Of a stretch of 64,000 nucleotides of DNA, positions 33,889-43,131 are shown one piece after another (the first letter of the stretch is position 1; every line of letters begins with the position of its first letter). Both the position numbers and the translations under genes were made by a program. Origin of the DNA: Paenibacillus mucilaginosus 3016 (lineage in GTDB: Bacteria; Bacillota; Bacilli; Paenibacillales; NBRC-103111); assembly GCF_000250655.1 (NCBI RefSeq), contig NC_016935.1:7892001-7956000 (forward strand), written 5' to 3'. The notes below the pieces were generated by a model. That model did not search any database. It saw only the letters and a program-made list of their open reading frames with translations, and was not told the DNA's origin.

Positions 33889-34083
33889 ATGCTTGACTTG
33901 TTAATCCGCCGCCGCCGTCACCCGGATTACCCTAAGCTTAGGGATATGGGGCTCGCAGGAGGCAGGATTGTCCACTGTAGTTCATCCGGCAGGTTCAATA
34001 CAGCCGCCGCTACCTGCAGCTGTGTCCCCCTTTCCGACTTGACCGCCTACCCCCTCTCCCCCGCTTCTCTCTCCGCCGGTTAA
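33889..34083 (+). CDS. Possible 64-residue protein of a short transcription unit
   Basis: A frame starts MLDLLIRRRRHPDYPKLRDM, about 60 bp after a good promoter and 8 bp before a strong terminator. AAGGAG is present but 16 nt upstream of the ATG, so translation is uncertain. The peptide has a basic start and a CSSS/CSC pair near the middle. The 300-nt transcript could equally be a small RNA. Confidence 0.35.
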   Translation: MLDLLIRRRRHPDYPKLRDMGLAGGRIVHCSSSGRFNTAAATCSCVPLSDLTAYPLSPASLSAG

Positions 34084-34090
34084 CCCCAGG

Positions 34091-34130
34091 AAGCCAGGCA
34101 CCGCACCCCGCGGGCCTGGCTTTCGATTTT
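34091..34130 (+). terminator. Intrinsic terminator of the short transcription unit
   Basis: AAGCCAGG (34091-34098) pairs with CCTGGCTT (34115-34122) and is followed by TCGATTTT. It is similar in sequence to the terminator at 17139. Confidence 0.7.
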
Positions 34131-34319
34131 GCCGCCAAGCCGCTGCGGTCCTAGGCTAATCCTCCATACTTACCGTGCAGGTCAAGCCGGCCCTGGAACT
34201 TACCTGCACATTCGCCCGTCTCCGACTCGTCCATCCAGTCCCGCACGTTCGCCGCCCGCCTGATCTTTTGCCCCCGAACCGCCCTGGACTCCCATCGATC
34301 TCACATCCCCTTGCAATTC

Positions 34320-34353
34320 AAAAAGCCCGCCCCAGCTTACGCTATGGGCAGGC
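34320..34353 (-). terminator. Terminator of the pot operon
   Basis: On the minus strand GCCTGCCC pairs with GGGCGGGC (one G-U), followed by UUUUU. Confidence 0.75.
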
Positions 34354-34358
34354 CTCTT

Positions 34359-35435
34359 CTATTTCCGGTGCATCTTGAACTCAAGGAACAGCTCGTTGTA
34401 ATGCGAGAGCATGCGCTTGCCGAGGTTCTCGTAAACCTCCAGCTTCTCGGTCAGCTCGGGATCCGGGTAGAAGCGCTTGTCGCCTGAGATCTCCTCCGGC
34501 AGGAACTCCATTGCACTCTCGTTCGGCGTGGAGTAGCCTACATATTCGGCGTTCTGCGCCGCCACTTCCGGATCCAGCATGAAGTTGATGAACGCATGGG
34601 CGCCTTCGATGTTATGGGCGGTCTTCGGGATGACCATGTTATCGAACCACAGGTTCGACCCTTCCTCCGGTACGACATAGTCGAGCTTGTCGTTCTCGTC
34701 CATGATCTCCGACGCATCGCCCGACCAGACGACACCGACGGCCGCCTCCTCATTCGCCAGCAGCATCTTGATCTCGTCGCCGACGATCGCCTTGACGTTC
34801 GGGGTCAGCGTATCCAGCTTGGCTTTGGCCTCCTGCAGGTGAGCCTCATCACGGTCATTGAGGGAGTAGCCGAGCGAGTTCAGGCCCATGCCCATCACTT
34901 CCCGCGCTCCGTCGACGAGCAGAATCTGATTCTCCAGCTTCTCGTCCCAGAGGTCGTTCCAGCTCGTGAACGTCTTCCCCTCTTCGAGAAGATCCGGGTT
35001 GAAGATAATGCCGACCGTACCCCAGAAGTACGGCACCGAGTACTTGTTGCCCGGGTCGAAGGACAGATCCAGGAAGCGGGGATTGATATGTTTCAGGTTC
35101 GGCAGGCGGACCGGGTCGATCGGCAGCAGCAGGCCTTCGTCCTTCATTTTGCTCAGCGCGTACTCGGACGGAACTGCCACATCGAACGTGGTGCCCCCCT
35201 GCGAAATCTTCGTCATCATCGCTTCGTTCGAATCGAACGTCTGGTAGATGACCTTGATCCCCGTCTCCTCCTCGAACTTCGTGAGCAGCTCGGGGTCGAT
35301 ATAATCGCCCCAGTTGTAGACGGTCAGCGTGTTCTCGCCGGTGTACCCTTCGGAGGTATTGAGGTACGAGGCGAGATACATCAGGGCAAAAGCCGCAGCA
35401 AACACGGCGGCGAACAGCCGGAAGAGCGGTTTCAT
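34359..35435 (-). CDS. potD: Spermidine/putrescine-binding protein PotD
   Basis: The 358-residue protein has an N-terminal hydrophobic anchor (FRLFAAVFAAAFALMYLASY) and then TLTVYNWGDYIDPELLTKFE, the hallmark of PotD/PotF solute-binding proteins. Later segments FDVAVPSEYALSKM, VPYFWGTVGIIFNPD and AHAFINFMLDPEVAAQNAEY fit the family. No lipobox cysteine is obvious, so it may be held by an uncleaved signal anchor. ATGA overlap with potC implies coupling. It captures polyamine and delivers it to the PotABC importer. Confidence 0.92.
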   Translation of the reverse strand: MKPLFRLFAAVFAAAFALMYLASYLNTSEGYTGENTLTVYNWGDYIDPELLTKFEEETGIKVIYQTFDSNEAMMTKISQGGTTFDVAVPSEYALSKMKDEGLLLPIDPVRLPNLKHINPRFLDLSFDPGNKYSVPYFWGTVGIIFNPDLLEEGKTFTSWNDLWDEKLENQILLVDGAREVMGMGLNSLGYSLNDRDEAHLQEAKAKLDTLTPNVKAIVGDEIKMLLANEEAAVGVVWSGDASEIMDENDKLDYVVPEEGSNLWFDNMVIPKTAHNIEGAHAFINFMLDPEVAAQNAEYVGYSTPNESAMEFLPEEISGDKRFYPDPELTEKLEVYENLGKRMLSHYNELFLEFKMHRK

Positions 35436-36244
35436 GGCCTCACCCCCTCTGCGAGCGTCTTCGCCTTGGCGGCCCCTCGCCGGTTCACCGCATAATAACC
35501 GAGCACGAGCAGCAGCGTGAACAGGAAGATCAGCGTCGACAGCGCATTAATGGACAGCGAGACCCCTTGGCGCGCCCGCGAATAGATCTCGACCGCCAGC
35601 GTCGCGTAGCCGTTCCCGGTGACGAAGAACGTCACCGCGAAGTCGTCGAGCGAGTACGTCAGCGCCATGAAGAACCCGGCGAAGATCCCCGGCCGGATGA
35701 ACGGCAGCACGACTTTCGTGAGCACATCCCACCGCGTCGCCCCCAGATCCTCGGCCGCATCCACCAGTGTCGGGCTCATCTCCTGCAGCTTCGGCAGCAC
35801 CATCAGCACCACAATCGGCACGCTGAAGGCAATGTGCGAGAGAAGCACCGAAGTGAAGCCGAGCTTAATGCCCGCGATGGTGAACAGGATGAGAAAAGAG
35901 GCCCCGATGACCACATCCGGCGAGACGATCAGCACGTTGTTCAGCGTGAGCAGCGTCTGCTTCGTGGTGTGCCGGCGGACCCGGTGGATGAACAGCGCCC
36001 CGGCTACCCCGATGATCGTCGCCAGCGCCGAAGACAGCAGCGCAATGACGAGCGTATTCAGGACGATGATCAGCAGGCGGGTGTCCTGGAACACCTCGGC
36101 ATAATGCTCGAGCGTGAAGCCCTCGAACTCATGCATGCTGCCCCCGCTGTTGAACGAGTAGTACGCGAGATAGAGAATCGGCGCATACAGGATGACAAAG
36201 ACGGCGATCAGATACAGATTCGATACCTTCCAGCGTGTCTTCAT
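35432..36244 (-). CDS. potC: Polyamine ABC transporter permease PotC
   Basis: This 270-residue permease starts MKTRWKVSNLYLIAVFVILY and has six hydrophobic segments, with the EAA loop DAAEDLGATRWDVLTKVVLP facing PotA. The start at 36244 was chosen since a longer frame to 36511 runs over potB. It overlaps potD by 4 bp and potB by 4 bp. It forms the channel together with PotB. Confidence 0.93.
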   Translation of the reverse strand: MKTRWKVSNLYLIAVFVILYAPILYLAYYSFNSGGSMHEFEGFTLEHYAEVFQDTRLLIIVLNTLVIALLSSALATIIGVAGALFIHRVRRHTTKQTLLTLNNVLIVSPDVVIGASFLILFTIAGIKLGFTSVLLSHIAFSVPIVVLMVLPKLQEMSPTLVDAAEDLGATRWDVLTKVVLPFIRPGIFAGFFMALTYSLDDFAVTFFVTGNGYATLAVEIYSRARQGVSLSINALSTLIFLFTLLLVLGYYAVNRRGAAKAKTLAEGVRP

Positions 36245-37053
36245 ACGATTCCACCCCGCTTCCGGAGGCCCGTCAGACGCATGATAACCGCCATCGCCAG
36301 GATGAGGAAGACGGCAATCGTCGCGCCGATGCCCCAGTCCTGCGTGACCAGGAAGTGCTGCTCGATCGCCGTGCCGAGCGTGATGACCCGGTTGCCGGCC
36401 ACGAGCCGCGTAATCATGAAGAGCGACAGAGCCGGAATGAACACGGCTTGGCAGCCTGCTTTGACCCCGCCGAGCGTCAGCGGGAAGATCACCCGCGAGA
36501 ACGTCGTCCACGCCGAGGCCCCCAGGTCACGGGAGGCGTCGACCAGCGACGGATTCAGCTCCTCGAGGGCATTGAAGATCGGCAGAATCATGAACGGGAT
36601 GAAAATATATACCGATACAAAAACGAAGCTGAAGTCCGTAAACAGAATCTGCTGCGTGCCGATCCCGAGCAGCTCCAGCAGCTTGTTAACGGTGCCGTAC
36701 GTGCCGAAGATGCCGAGGAAGGCATACACCTTCAGCAGCAGATTGATCCACGTGGGCAGAATGATGAGCAGCAGCCACAGCTGCTTATGCCTGGTCTTCG
36801 TGAGCAGATAAGCGGCCGGGTAAGCGACCAGCAGCGAGAACAGCGTGATCAGCAGCGCATACCAGAACGAGCTCAATGCCATCCGCCAATACACCGGCGT
36901 AAAGAACTTGGCATAGTTGCCCAGAGTAAAGTTTCCATCCACATCAAAAAACGAATAGTACGCAATCAGCACGATCGGTGCCGCCACGAACAGCACCATC
37001 CACAACAGATAAGGGATCAGGTACGCGCTTCGCGTCGCCGCATTAGTCCCCAT
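36241..37053 (-). CDS. potB: Polyamine ABC transporter permease PotB
   Basis: The 270-residue membrane protein starts MGTNAATRSAYLIPYLLWMV and has six hydrophobic segments and the EAA-like loop DASRDLGASAWTTFSRVIFP. The start at 37053 overlaps the end of potA by 11 bp. A longer frame to 37263 is antisense-like shadow within potA. It pairs with PotC in the membrane. Confidence 0.93.
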   Translation of the reverse strand: MGTNAATRSAYLIPYLLWMVLFVAAPIVLIAYYSFFDVDGNFTLGNYAKFFTPVYWRMALSSFWYALLITLFSLLVAYPAAYLLTKTRHKQLWLLLIILPTWINLLLKVYAFLGIFGTYGTVNKLLELLGIGTQQILFTDFSFVFVSVYIFIPFMILPIFNALEELNPSLVDASRDLGASAWTTFSRVIFPLTLGGVKAGCQAVFIPALSLFMITRLVAGNRVITLGTAIEQHFLVTQDWGIGATIAVFLILAMAVIMRLTGLRKRGGIV

Positions 37054-38149
37054 CGCGGTCCGCCTGATAAGCAGCAAGCCGCTTATCGTACTCCTCTTCG
37101 GTTTCGCCGAACCGCATGACATGAATGGCTCCCGGGTCAAACTGCAGCCCGATCTCGCCGCCCACCGCAGCCTTCTTCGTGGAGTGCACGAGCCATTCGC
37201 TGCCCCCATCGTCGTAGCACGAGATCTCGTAGTGGACGCCCCGGAACAGCTGGGAATCCACACGCACCTTCACCTTGCCCTGATCGGCGGCGGTAATCTC
37301 CAGGTCCTCCGGGCGGATGACGATCTCAACCTCCTCGTTCGGGCGGAAGCCCCCGTCCACACATTCGAAGCGCCGTCCGTTGAACTCGACAAGGTAATCC
37401 CGGATCATCCGGCCCCCCACAATGTTCGACTCGCCGATGAAGTCGGCCACGAACCGGTTGATCGGCTCGTCGTAGATATCCGTCGGCGTGCCGCTCTGCT
37501 GGATCCGGCCTTTGTCGAGCACGAAGATCTCGTCGGACATCGCCAGTGCCTCCTCCTGGTCATGCGTGACGAAGATGAACGTGATGCCGAGGCGGCGCTG
37601 CAGCTCCCGCAGTTCATACTGCATCTCCGTACGGAGCTTGAGATCGAGCGCCGACAGCGGTTCGTCGAGCAGGAGGATCTCCGGCTCGTTGACGATGGCC
37701 CGGGCGATCGCCACCCGCTGGCGCTGGCCGCCGGACATCTCCGTAATCTCGCGGCTCTCATAGCCGTCGAGGTTCACGAACCGCAGCGCTTCCTTGACAT
37801 TGCGGGTAATGTCCTCGTTCTTCATTTTTTTCACGCGCAGGCCGAAGGCCACGTTCTCGAACACATTGAGATGCGGGAACAGCGCATAATCCTGGAATAC
37901 CGTATTCACTTGACGCTTGTTCGCCGGCACCTGGTTGATGAGCTTCCCGTTGAAGGAGATGCTCCCCTCGGTCGGCTGGAGGAACCCGGCGATCAGGCGG
38001 AGAATGGTCGTCTTGCCGCAGCCGGAAGGGCCCAGCAGCGTATAGAATTTGCCGCGCCGGATCTCAAAGCTTACGTTGTCCAGCACAGTGGTCTGGTCGT
38101 CGTAGCGCTGGGTGACCCGGTCAAAGCGGATGATGGTCGGATCGGACAT
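37043..38149 (-). CDS. potA: Polyamine ABC transporter ATPase PotA
   Basis: This 368-residue ATPase has Walker A GPSGCGKT (40-47), the signature MSGGQRQRVAIARAI (138-152), Walker B LLLDEP (159-164) and a C-terminal TOBE domain (EVEIVIRPEDLEITAADQG). These are PotA features. It is the first gene of the potABCD operon, which imports spermidine or putrescine at the cost of ATP. No clear promoter is visible upstream beyond an AT-rich stretch at 38210-38240. Confidence 0.95.
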   Translation of the reverse strand: MSDPTIIRFDRVTQRYDDQTTVLDNVSFEIRRGKFYTLLGPSGCGKTTILRLIAGFLQPTEGSISFNGKLINQVPANKRQVNTVFQDYALFPHLNVFENVAFGLRVKKMKNEDITRNVKEALRFVNLDGYESREITEMSGGQRQRVAIARAIVNEPEILLLDEPLSALDLKLRTEMQYELRELQRRLGITFIFVTHDQEEALAMSDEIFVLDKGRIQQSGTPTDIYDEPINRFVADFIGESNIVGGRMIRDYLVEFNGRRFECVDGGFRPNEEVEIVIRPEDLEITAADQGKVKVRVDSQLFRGVHYEISCYDDGGSEWLVHSTKKAAVGGEIGLQFDPGAIHVMRFGETEEEYDKRLAAYQADRDGD

Positions 38150-38351
38150 GAGTGCCTCTTGAATAGAAAGTGAGCGAATGACCGTGAGAGGGCTTTCCCC
38201 GTCCCCGCATTATATTGTAAATATAAACCATTGGGCGGAAAGTGCAATCTCAAATTTCGATAAAATCCCCCACGCCTGTCAAAAAGCCCCGATGGCGGCA
38301 GCCTGTCCGGAACGGTTTGTACTAACGGACCTCCACCCAGTCCCATGTCCA

Positions 38352-38386
38352 TAAAAAAACTCCTTCCCCGATTGGCGGGAAGGAGT
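38352..38386 (-). terminator. Intrinsic terminator downstream of the yrpD-like gene
   Basis: ACTCCTTCCC and GGGAAGGAGT (38359-38386) form a ten-pair stem on the minus strand followed by seven U. Confidence 0.85.
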
Positions 38387-38400
38387 GTAGGTTCTGAAGC

Positions 38401-39462
38401 TTAACGCGAAACGTTGATCGTTACCGTACTGCCGCTGACGGTTACCGTTGCGTAGTCCTGCGCTTCAATGGTTGGCGTTTGGCTTACACCGTCGACATTC
38501 ACGTTCTTGAACTGGGCGTAGTTCTTGCCGGTTACCGTTTCGGAGCCTGCAATGGTAGCAAGCATTTTCCACTTGGTGACGCTCGAGACGTTCGTTCCTG
38601 CCACTTCCATGACCGAGGTCAGGTAAGTATCCGTTTGGGACGTGCAGGCCATATCAGGACACTCCGCCGTGCCGCTGATGGACAGGCGTGTGTTGCCGTT
38701 GTAGTTCCGGTAAGTCGTCAGATTCAGGTCGACGCCGCCCTTGAAGCCGTTCTTGTACTGTACTTGGTTATAGGAAGATAGGAAAGAACCATTCGATTTA
38801 ACTCCATTATAGTAGCTGAGAATCGGTGTCCACTTCACGTACCCGTAAGCGTTGCTGTACTGCAGCCCCATGTCGGCCTCTACGGGATAGCTGGTCGAGC
38901 CGTTGGAACCTTTTCCCACCCCGCTGAAGCCGCCGTAGATGTAAGTCGCCCCAGACGGCGCACCGGTCAACTGCGCAGCAGTTGCCGTGCGTACCGTCGC
39001 ATTCATATACGAACCGTTCTTCGCGACAATCGCCTTGCCTCCGATGCCATCCGGCAGATTAACGGCGGCCGCGGTTACCCGCCCCTTTGCTTTGACAGCT
39101 GCTGCCTGGGCTTCAGGCGCCTGCTCATAGACGTATACTTTCTCAGCGCCATCCAGACCATTCTTCTCGTACAAGTAATGCGTGCCGCCTTCAATAAGGA
39201 GGTAGTTCACGGCATCCTTCTCTGCAGCGTCAGCTTGAGCGGACACGCCCAGCTTCGCTGCACGCTTCAAGGCGTTATCCGCGCTGACCTGCCGCCCTTT
39301 CTGGACAAGCTCCTTCACCTTCTCAGTGCTGTGGTCCGTTGTGGATGGCAGGATCTGGACGCCTTCCAGGCCTGTCGGGGCCGCTGCGCTTACGTTCAGG
39401 GAGGTAGGTACGGAAGCCAAAACTGCGGCTGCCACGGTAAGTACTGCAAGACTCTTTTTCAT
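38401..39462 (-). CDS. Secreted YrpD-family protein
   Basis: The 353-residue protein starts at 39462 (GAGGAG upstream) with a signal peptide, MKKSLAVLTVAAAVLASVPT. The beta-rich body includes LPDGIGGKAIVAKNGSYMNA and GATYIYGGFSGVGKG, which recall B. subtilis YrpD, an exported protein of unknown role. It ends TVTVSGSTVTINVSR. It lies downstream of, and in the same direction as, the YesN-like regulator but with its own 200-bp upstream region. Confidence 0.7.
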   Translation of the reverse strand: MKKSLAVLTVAAAVLASVPTSLNVSAAAPTGLEGVQILPSTTDHSTEKVKELVQKGRQVSADNALKRAAKLGVSAQADAAEKDAVNYLLIEGGTHYLYEKNGLDGAEKVYVYEQAPEAQAAAVKAKGRVTAAAVNLPDGIGGKAIVAKNGSYMNATVRTATAAQLTGAPSGATYIYGGFSGVGKGSNGSTSYPVEADMGLQYSNAYGYVKWTPILSYYNGVKSNGSFLSSYNQVQYKNGFKGGVDLNLTTYRNYNGNTRLSISGTAECPDMACTSQTDTYLTSVMEVAGTNVSSVTKWKMLATIAGSETVTGKNYAQFKNVNVDGVSQTPTIEAQDYATVTVSGSTVTINVSR

Positions 39463-39658
39463 TAATAACACGCTCCTCTGAGATTGGTTTGATCGGGTTG
39501 ATCTGAAACCAAGTATACCGGAGCGCACCAAACACGATTAGAGGACAGCCATTGCCTTTTTTGGTAGTTTGATGACGTGTGTTGTCTTTTCGTGACGCAC
39601 CTTGGCTTTACCTGACGATATTCCCGGCTTGAGGACGCAGCACCTGTGACTCCTTCTA

Positions 39659-41266
39659 TCAGCAAGTCTTCATCGTTCCTGGAGTAGTCCCCCAGTAGCG
39701 CCGGAAAACCTTGGTGAAATAACTGACATCTCGGTATCCCGCCAAGAGCGCCGCATCATACACCTTCGCCCCTTCGGTAAGGGCAGCCTTCGCGCGTTCC
39801 ATTTTTCGCTCCAGCACATAGACCGAGAACGGCTTGCCAATCTCCTGTTTGAAGAGACGGCTCAGATAGGATGCATTCACATACAGGCGATCGGCAAGCG
39901 CATGCAGCGTAAGATCCTGGTCCAGTTCCTTCTCCACGAGCTCCAGGATCAACTTGACCGTCCGATGGTTCACCTGGCTTCCCTGCTCCTCTGCATAATC
40001 GAGAATCCGTTCTACGGTACCGCACAGCCAGTTATGAATTTGCTTGGCGGTCGTAAGCAGATGAATGTTTTGGAAGTAAGGGTAATGGCTGCCGGCCGCA
40101 TCCTTCAACAGCCAGCCTTGTCTGCGTACGGTCCGGACAAGCAGCGAGCTGAAGTAGAGCACCTGTTCATGAACCTGTTCGGGGTCGGCTGTTCCTTGTC
40201 CCATCGCGGCATTCCACAGTGCTTCCAGCGCTTCCCTGGCCTTGATCCGGTCTCCCGTCTGCAGCGCCACTTCCAGCGCCTTCTCGCAAGCCGGTTCGGG
40301 AACGGGCACCGCCGTCTGCGGCTGTACGGCTTCCCGGTACGGGATCGCCAGGCCCCCTCCGTAGATTTTGCGCTGGAGCAGTGCAATGCAGGCCTGCTGA
40401 TACAGTTCGTAGACCCCATCGGCTTTCCCCGTTGTTCCGCTGATGCCCGCGCTGGACGATACGGAGAGAAAGCTTCCCAGCAGAGTCAGGATTCTCTCGA
40501 CATCCGTATAAATGCGCAGCAGTCCCTCCTGTCCCTCGACTCCTTCCGGAAGAGCAAACAAGATTACAGCCGAGCCCGGCGTATCGGAGCAAATCCAATA
40601 CTTCCCCTCCTGCAGATGTTCCTTGGCAATGCGTCCCAAAGTGTATTCAAGCACTGACGCATCGCGTGCGCGAAGCGCTTCACCCGATTCGGTCCGCTCA
40701 TCCGGGTTAAACACGGCCACTGCAAATCTTCCCTCCGGCGGCAGGTTCAGCTGCAGTTCGGAGGCATGCCGACCGATCTCCTCGGCCCGGTATCGGCCCT
40801 TGAGCCAATTCAGTAGGAAGAGGTTCTGCAGATAGGGAAGGTGCTGATGCCACTTGTATTCCACCAGCGCCTGTTCATGGCTCTCCTCCCTCTGCCGGCG
40901 GAGGTGGCTGGCGGCTTCCGTCACAGCTTCCAGAATCTCCGTATCGCCTGCCGGCTTCAGCAGGTACTTGAACACACCAAGCTCCAGCGCCATTTGGGCG
41001 AAGTGAAAATTGTCATGCCCGCTCAGGATGACCATGGCCATGCCGGGTTCCTTTTCCCTCACGAGCCGGGCTAATGTCAGGCCGTCCATATCCGGCATCT
41101 GGATATCGAGCAGCATGAGATCCGGACGTCTTCTTACGATCAGCGAGAGCGCCTCTTCTCCGCCGGAAGCCGAAGCAATCACCTCGATCCCCCGCTCTTC
41201 CCATGGGATATGATAAACCAGACTCATCCGAAGGCGCGGTTCATCTTCGACAATCAACAGCTTCAA
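39659..41266 (-). CDS. YesN-type response regulator with AraC DNA-binding domain
   Basis: This 535-residue protein has a receiver domain starting MKLLIVEDEPRLRMSLVYHI, with the phosphoacceptor D54 in LLDIQMPDMDG and the conserved K in YLLKPAGD. The C-terminus is an AraC-type double helix-turn-helix (LHALADRLYVNASYLSRLFK and DAALLAGYRDVSYFTKVFRR). The middle is a variable linker. It follows the sensor kinase gene by 24 bp, giving a matched two-component pair for carbohydrate uptake of the YesM/YesN type. Confidence 0.9.
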   Translation of the reverse strand: MKLLIVEDEPRLRMSLVYHIPWEERGIEVIASASGGEEALSLIVRRRPDLMLLDIQMPDMDGLTLARLVREKEPGMAMVILSGHDNFHFAQMALELGVFKYLLKPAGDTEILEAVTEAASHLRRQREESHEQALVEYKWHQHLPYLQNLFLLNWLKGRYRAEEIGRHASELQLNLPPEGRFAVAVFNPDERTESGEALRARDASVLEYTLGRIAKEHLQEGKYWICSDTPGSAVILFALPEGVEGQEGLLRIYTDVERILTLLGSFLSVSSSAGISGTTGKADGVYELYQQACIALLQRKIYGGGLAIPYREAVQPQTAVPVPEPACEKALEVALQTGDRIKAREALEALWNAAMGQGTADPEQVHEQVLYFSSLLVRTVRRQGWLLKDAAGSHYPYFQNIHLLTTAKQIHNWLCGTVERILDYAEEQGSQVNHRTVKLILELVEKELDQDLTLHALADRLYVNASYLSRLFKQEIGKPFSVYVLERKMERAKAALTEGAKVYDAALLAGYRDVSYFTKVFRRYWGTTPGTMKTC

Positions 41267-41290
41267 GTCTCTCTCCTCCTTGACTATCCT

Positions 41291-43120
41291 TTACACCGCC
41301 GCACACTCGTGAGCGCATAGCCCCAACGCTTCCCTTCCGCACTTGTCGACGGGCAGTGAGATCCTAACGGTCGTTCCCTCCCCTGCCGTACTGTCCACCT
41401 GCATCCCGGACTCCGACCCATAGAACATGCGGACCCGGGAGCAGACGTTGCGGAGCCCAAAAAATTCCTCGTCCCGCCCCTCCCCGTGGGATACTGGACG
41501 TGACGGCTCGGCCATGATCGAGGCCAGCTCCTCTTGTATCCGGTGAAGGCGCTCCTCCGCGATGCCGAGCCCGTTGTCCGTGACCGTGAGCACCAGCCGA
41601 TCTCCCTCCAGCACACTGCGCAAGGTCAGTTCGCCGCCTTCCTCCCTTCCTTTAAGCCCATGCTGCAGCGCATTCTCGACCAGCGGCTGCAGCAGCAGCT
41701 TTAGGACCGTCAGCCCCTCCGTCCCCGGACCGATCCGGTAGTTGACCGTGAAGCTGTCGAGATACCGCAGCTGCTGTACGCGGACATAGTAATGCAGATG
41801 CTCGACCGTCTCTTTCAGCGTGAAGGCCTCCCTGCCCTTGTTCAGGCTTAGCCGGAAAAAGCGGGAGAGGTTGAGCACCATCTCGCCGATCTCCTCCGCT
41901 TCGTAGTTTTTGGCGGACCAGTAGATCGAGTCGAGGGTATTGTACAGAAAATGCGGGTTGATCTGCGATTGGAGAAACTTTAGCTCCGTATGGCTGAGCC
42001 TCAGCTGCTGCTCGTAATAGTCCTCGATCAGATGTTTCTGATCGCGGGCCATCTGGTTGTACAGGTTCATTACGAACCCGAACTCGTCGCTGCGGCTGTG
42101 GTGCAGCCGCAGGTCATAATTCCCCCCGCTGAGCTCCCTCATCCCGTGAGAGAGCCGCTTCAGCGGCCAGGCAATCCGGCTGTAGACCCCCCAGGAGATC
42201 AGTATCGAGAGCAGGATGCTTACTGCAATGATCAGGTTCGTAAAATGGCGGATCTGCCTAGTTTCCCGATAAATCTCCGCCTCCGGCTGCAGAATCCGAA
42301 GTGTCCAGCCGAAGTTCGGCGATATCGCTCCGGCCTCAATCAGAGCAGGTTCAGCATTCATGTCCGCCGTGTTCACACCGTCCTGCCCGGTCCCTGTCCC
42401 CGCCACCAATCTCCCATTCTTCGTATAGAGGAAGATTCGGGAGTCCTTCGACGGAAGAACCGATTCCATGATGGAATAGAGGCGGCTTCTGTTGAGCGTA
42501 ATGATGAGCAGATTGGGCTGCCGATAGGCGTTGTAGGAATCCATCACCCGCACGAGGGATACACTGTCGGTACCGGTCAGATCGCCAAAAGAACGCTCTC
42601 CGCGGATGCCGTCATCCGGCAGCAGGTATTTTGTGCCTGACCCTATATCAGCCGCAAGCTCCAGAAGCCAAGCGCGCTGCGAGTCATCTTCCACCTTCTT
42701 CGCGCCGGATTTGGTAGATACAAGGGTCCCCGAATCTGCATGATATACCGAGACTTCCGATACTGTACGAGAGATGGCCGTCACGTTCCACAGCTTGCCG
42801 ATCAACTCCGAGAACCGGTAGATTGCCTGCGGTGACAGCACAGTCCCTGCCTCACTCAGGATCGGGACCAGATTTTTATCCGTCGCTACAAGCCTCGAAA
42901 GCTCCTCCACGTTCTGCAGTACGGTATCGATGGAATTCGTCACTGCCCGCAGGCTGCCCTCGGTGCGGCGGATGCTCTGCTGAAGCACAATCTCCTCCGA
43001 ACGGGAAATGGCATGGAGACTGACCAGAACGAGCGGGAGCAGCACCAGAAGAAAATAAATCGTGAGCCTAAGCTGCGTACTTCCGTTATATCGGCTGCGA
43101 ATCCAATACAGCATTCTCAT
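41291..43120 (-). CDS. YesM-type sensor histidine kinase
   Basis: The 609-residue protein has a first membrane helix (LRLTIYFLLVLLPLVLVSLH), a dCache-like extracellular domain, a second helix (NLIIAVSILLSILISWGVYS), a HAMP region and a His_kinase domain with QINPHFLYNTLDSIYW, where the H is phosphorylated. The ATP-binding end has VTDNGLGIAEERL. The start at 43120 has GAGG 8 nt upstream. It lies 11 bp after the solute-binding gene and passes its signal to the regulator downstream. Confidence 0.9.
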   Translation of the reverse strand: MRMLYWIRSRYNGSTQLRLTIYFLLVLLPLVLVSLHAISRSEEIVLQQSIRRTEGSLRAVTNSIDTVLQNVEELSRLVATDKNLVPILSEAGTVLSPQAIYRFSELIGKLWNVTAISRTVSEVSVYHADSGTLVSTKSGAKKVEDDSQRAWLLELAADIGSGTKYLLPDDGIRGERSFGDLTGTDSVSLVRVMDSYNAYRQPNLLIITLNRSRLYSIMESVLPSKDSRIFLYTKNGRLVAGTGTGQDGVNTADMNAEPALIEAGAISPNFGWTLRILQPEAEIYRETRQIRHFTNLIIAVSILLSILISWGVYSRIAWPLKRLSHGMRELSGGNYDLRLHHSRSDEFGFVMNLYNQMARDQKHLIEDYYEQQLRLSHTELKFLQSQINPHFLYNTLDSIYWSAKNYEAEEIGEMVLNLSRFFRLSLNKGREAFTLKETVEHLHYYVRVQQLRYLDSFTVNYRIGPGTEGLTVLKLLLQPLVENALQHGLKGREEGGELTLRSVLEGDRLVLTVTDNGLGIAEERLHRIQEELASIMAEPSRPVSHGEGRDEEFFGLRNVCSRVRMFYGSESGMQVDSTAGEGTTVRISLPVDKCGREALGLCAHECAAV

Positions 43121-43131
43121 GGCACGGCCCT

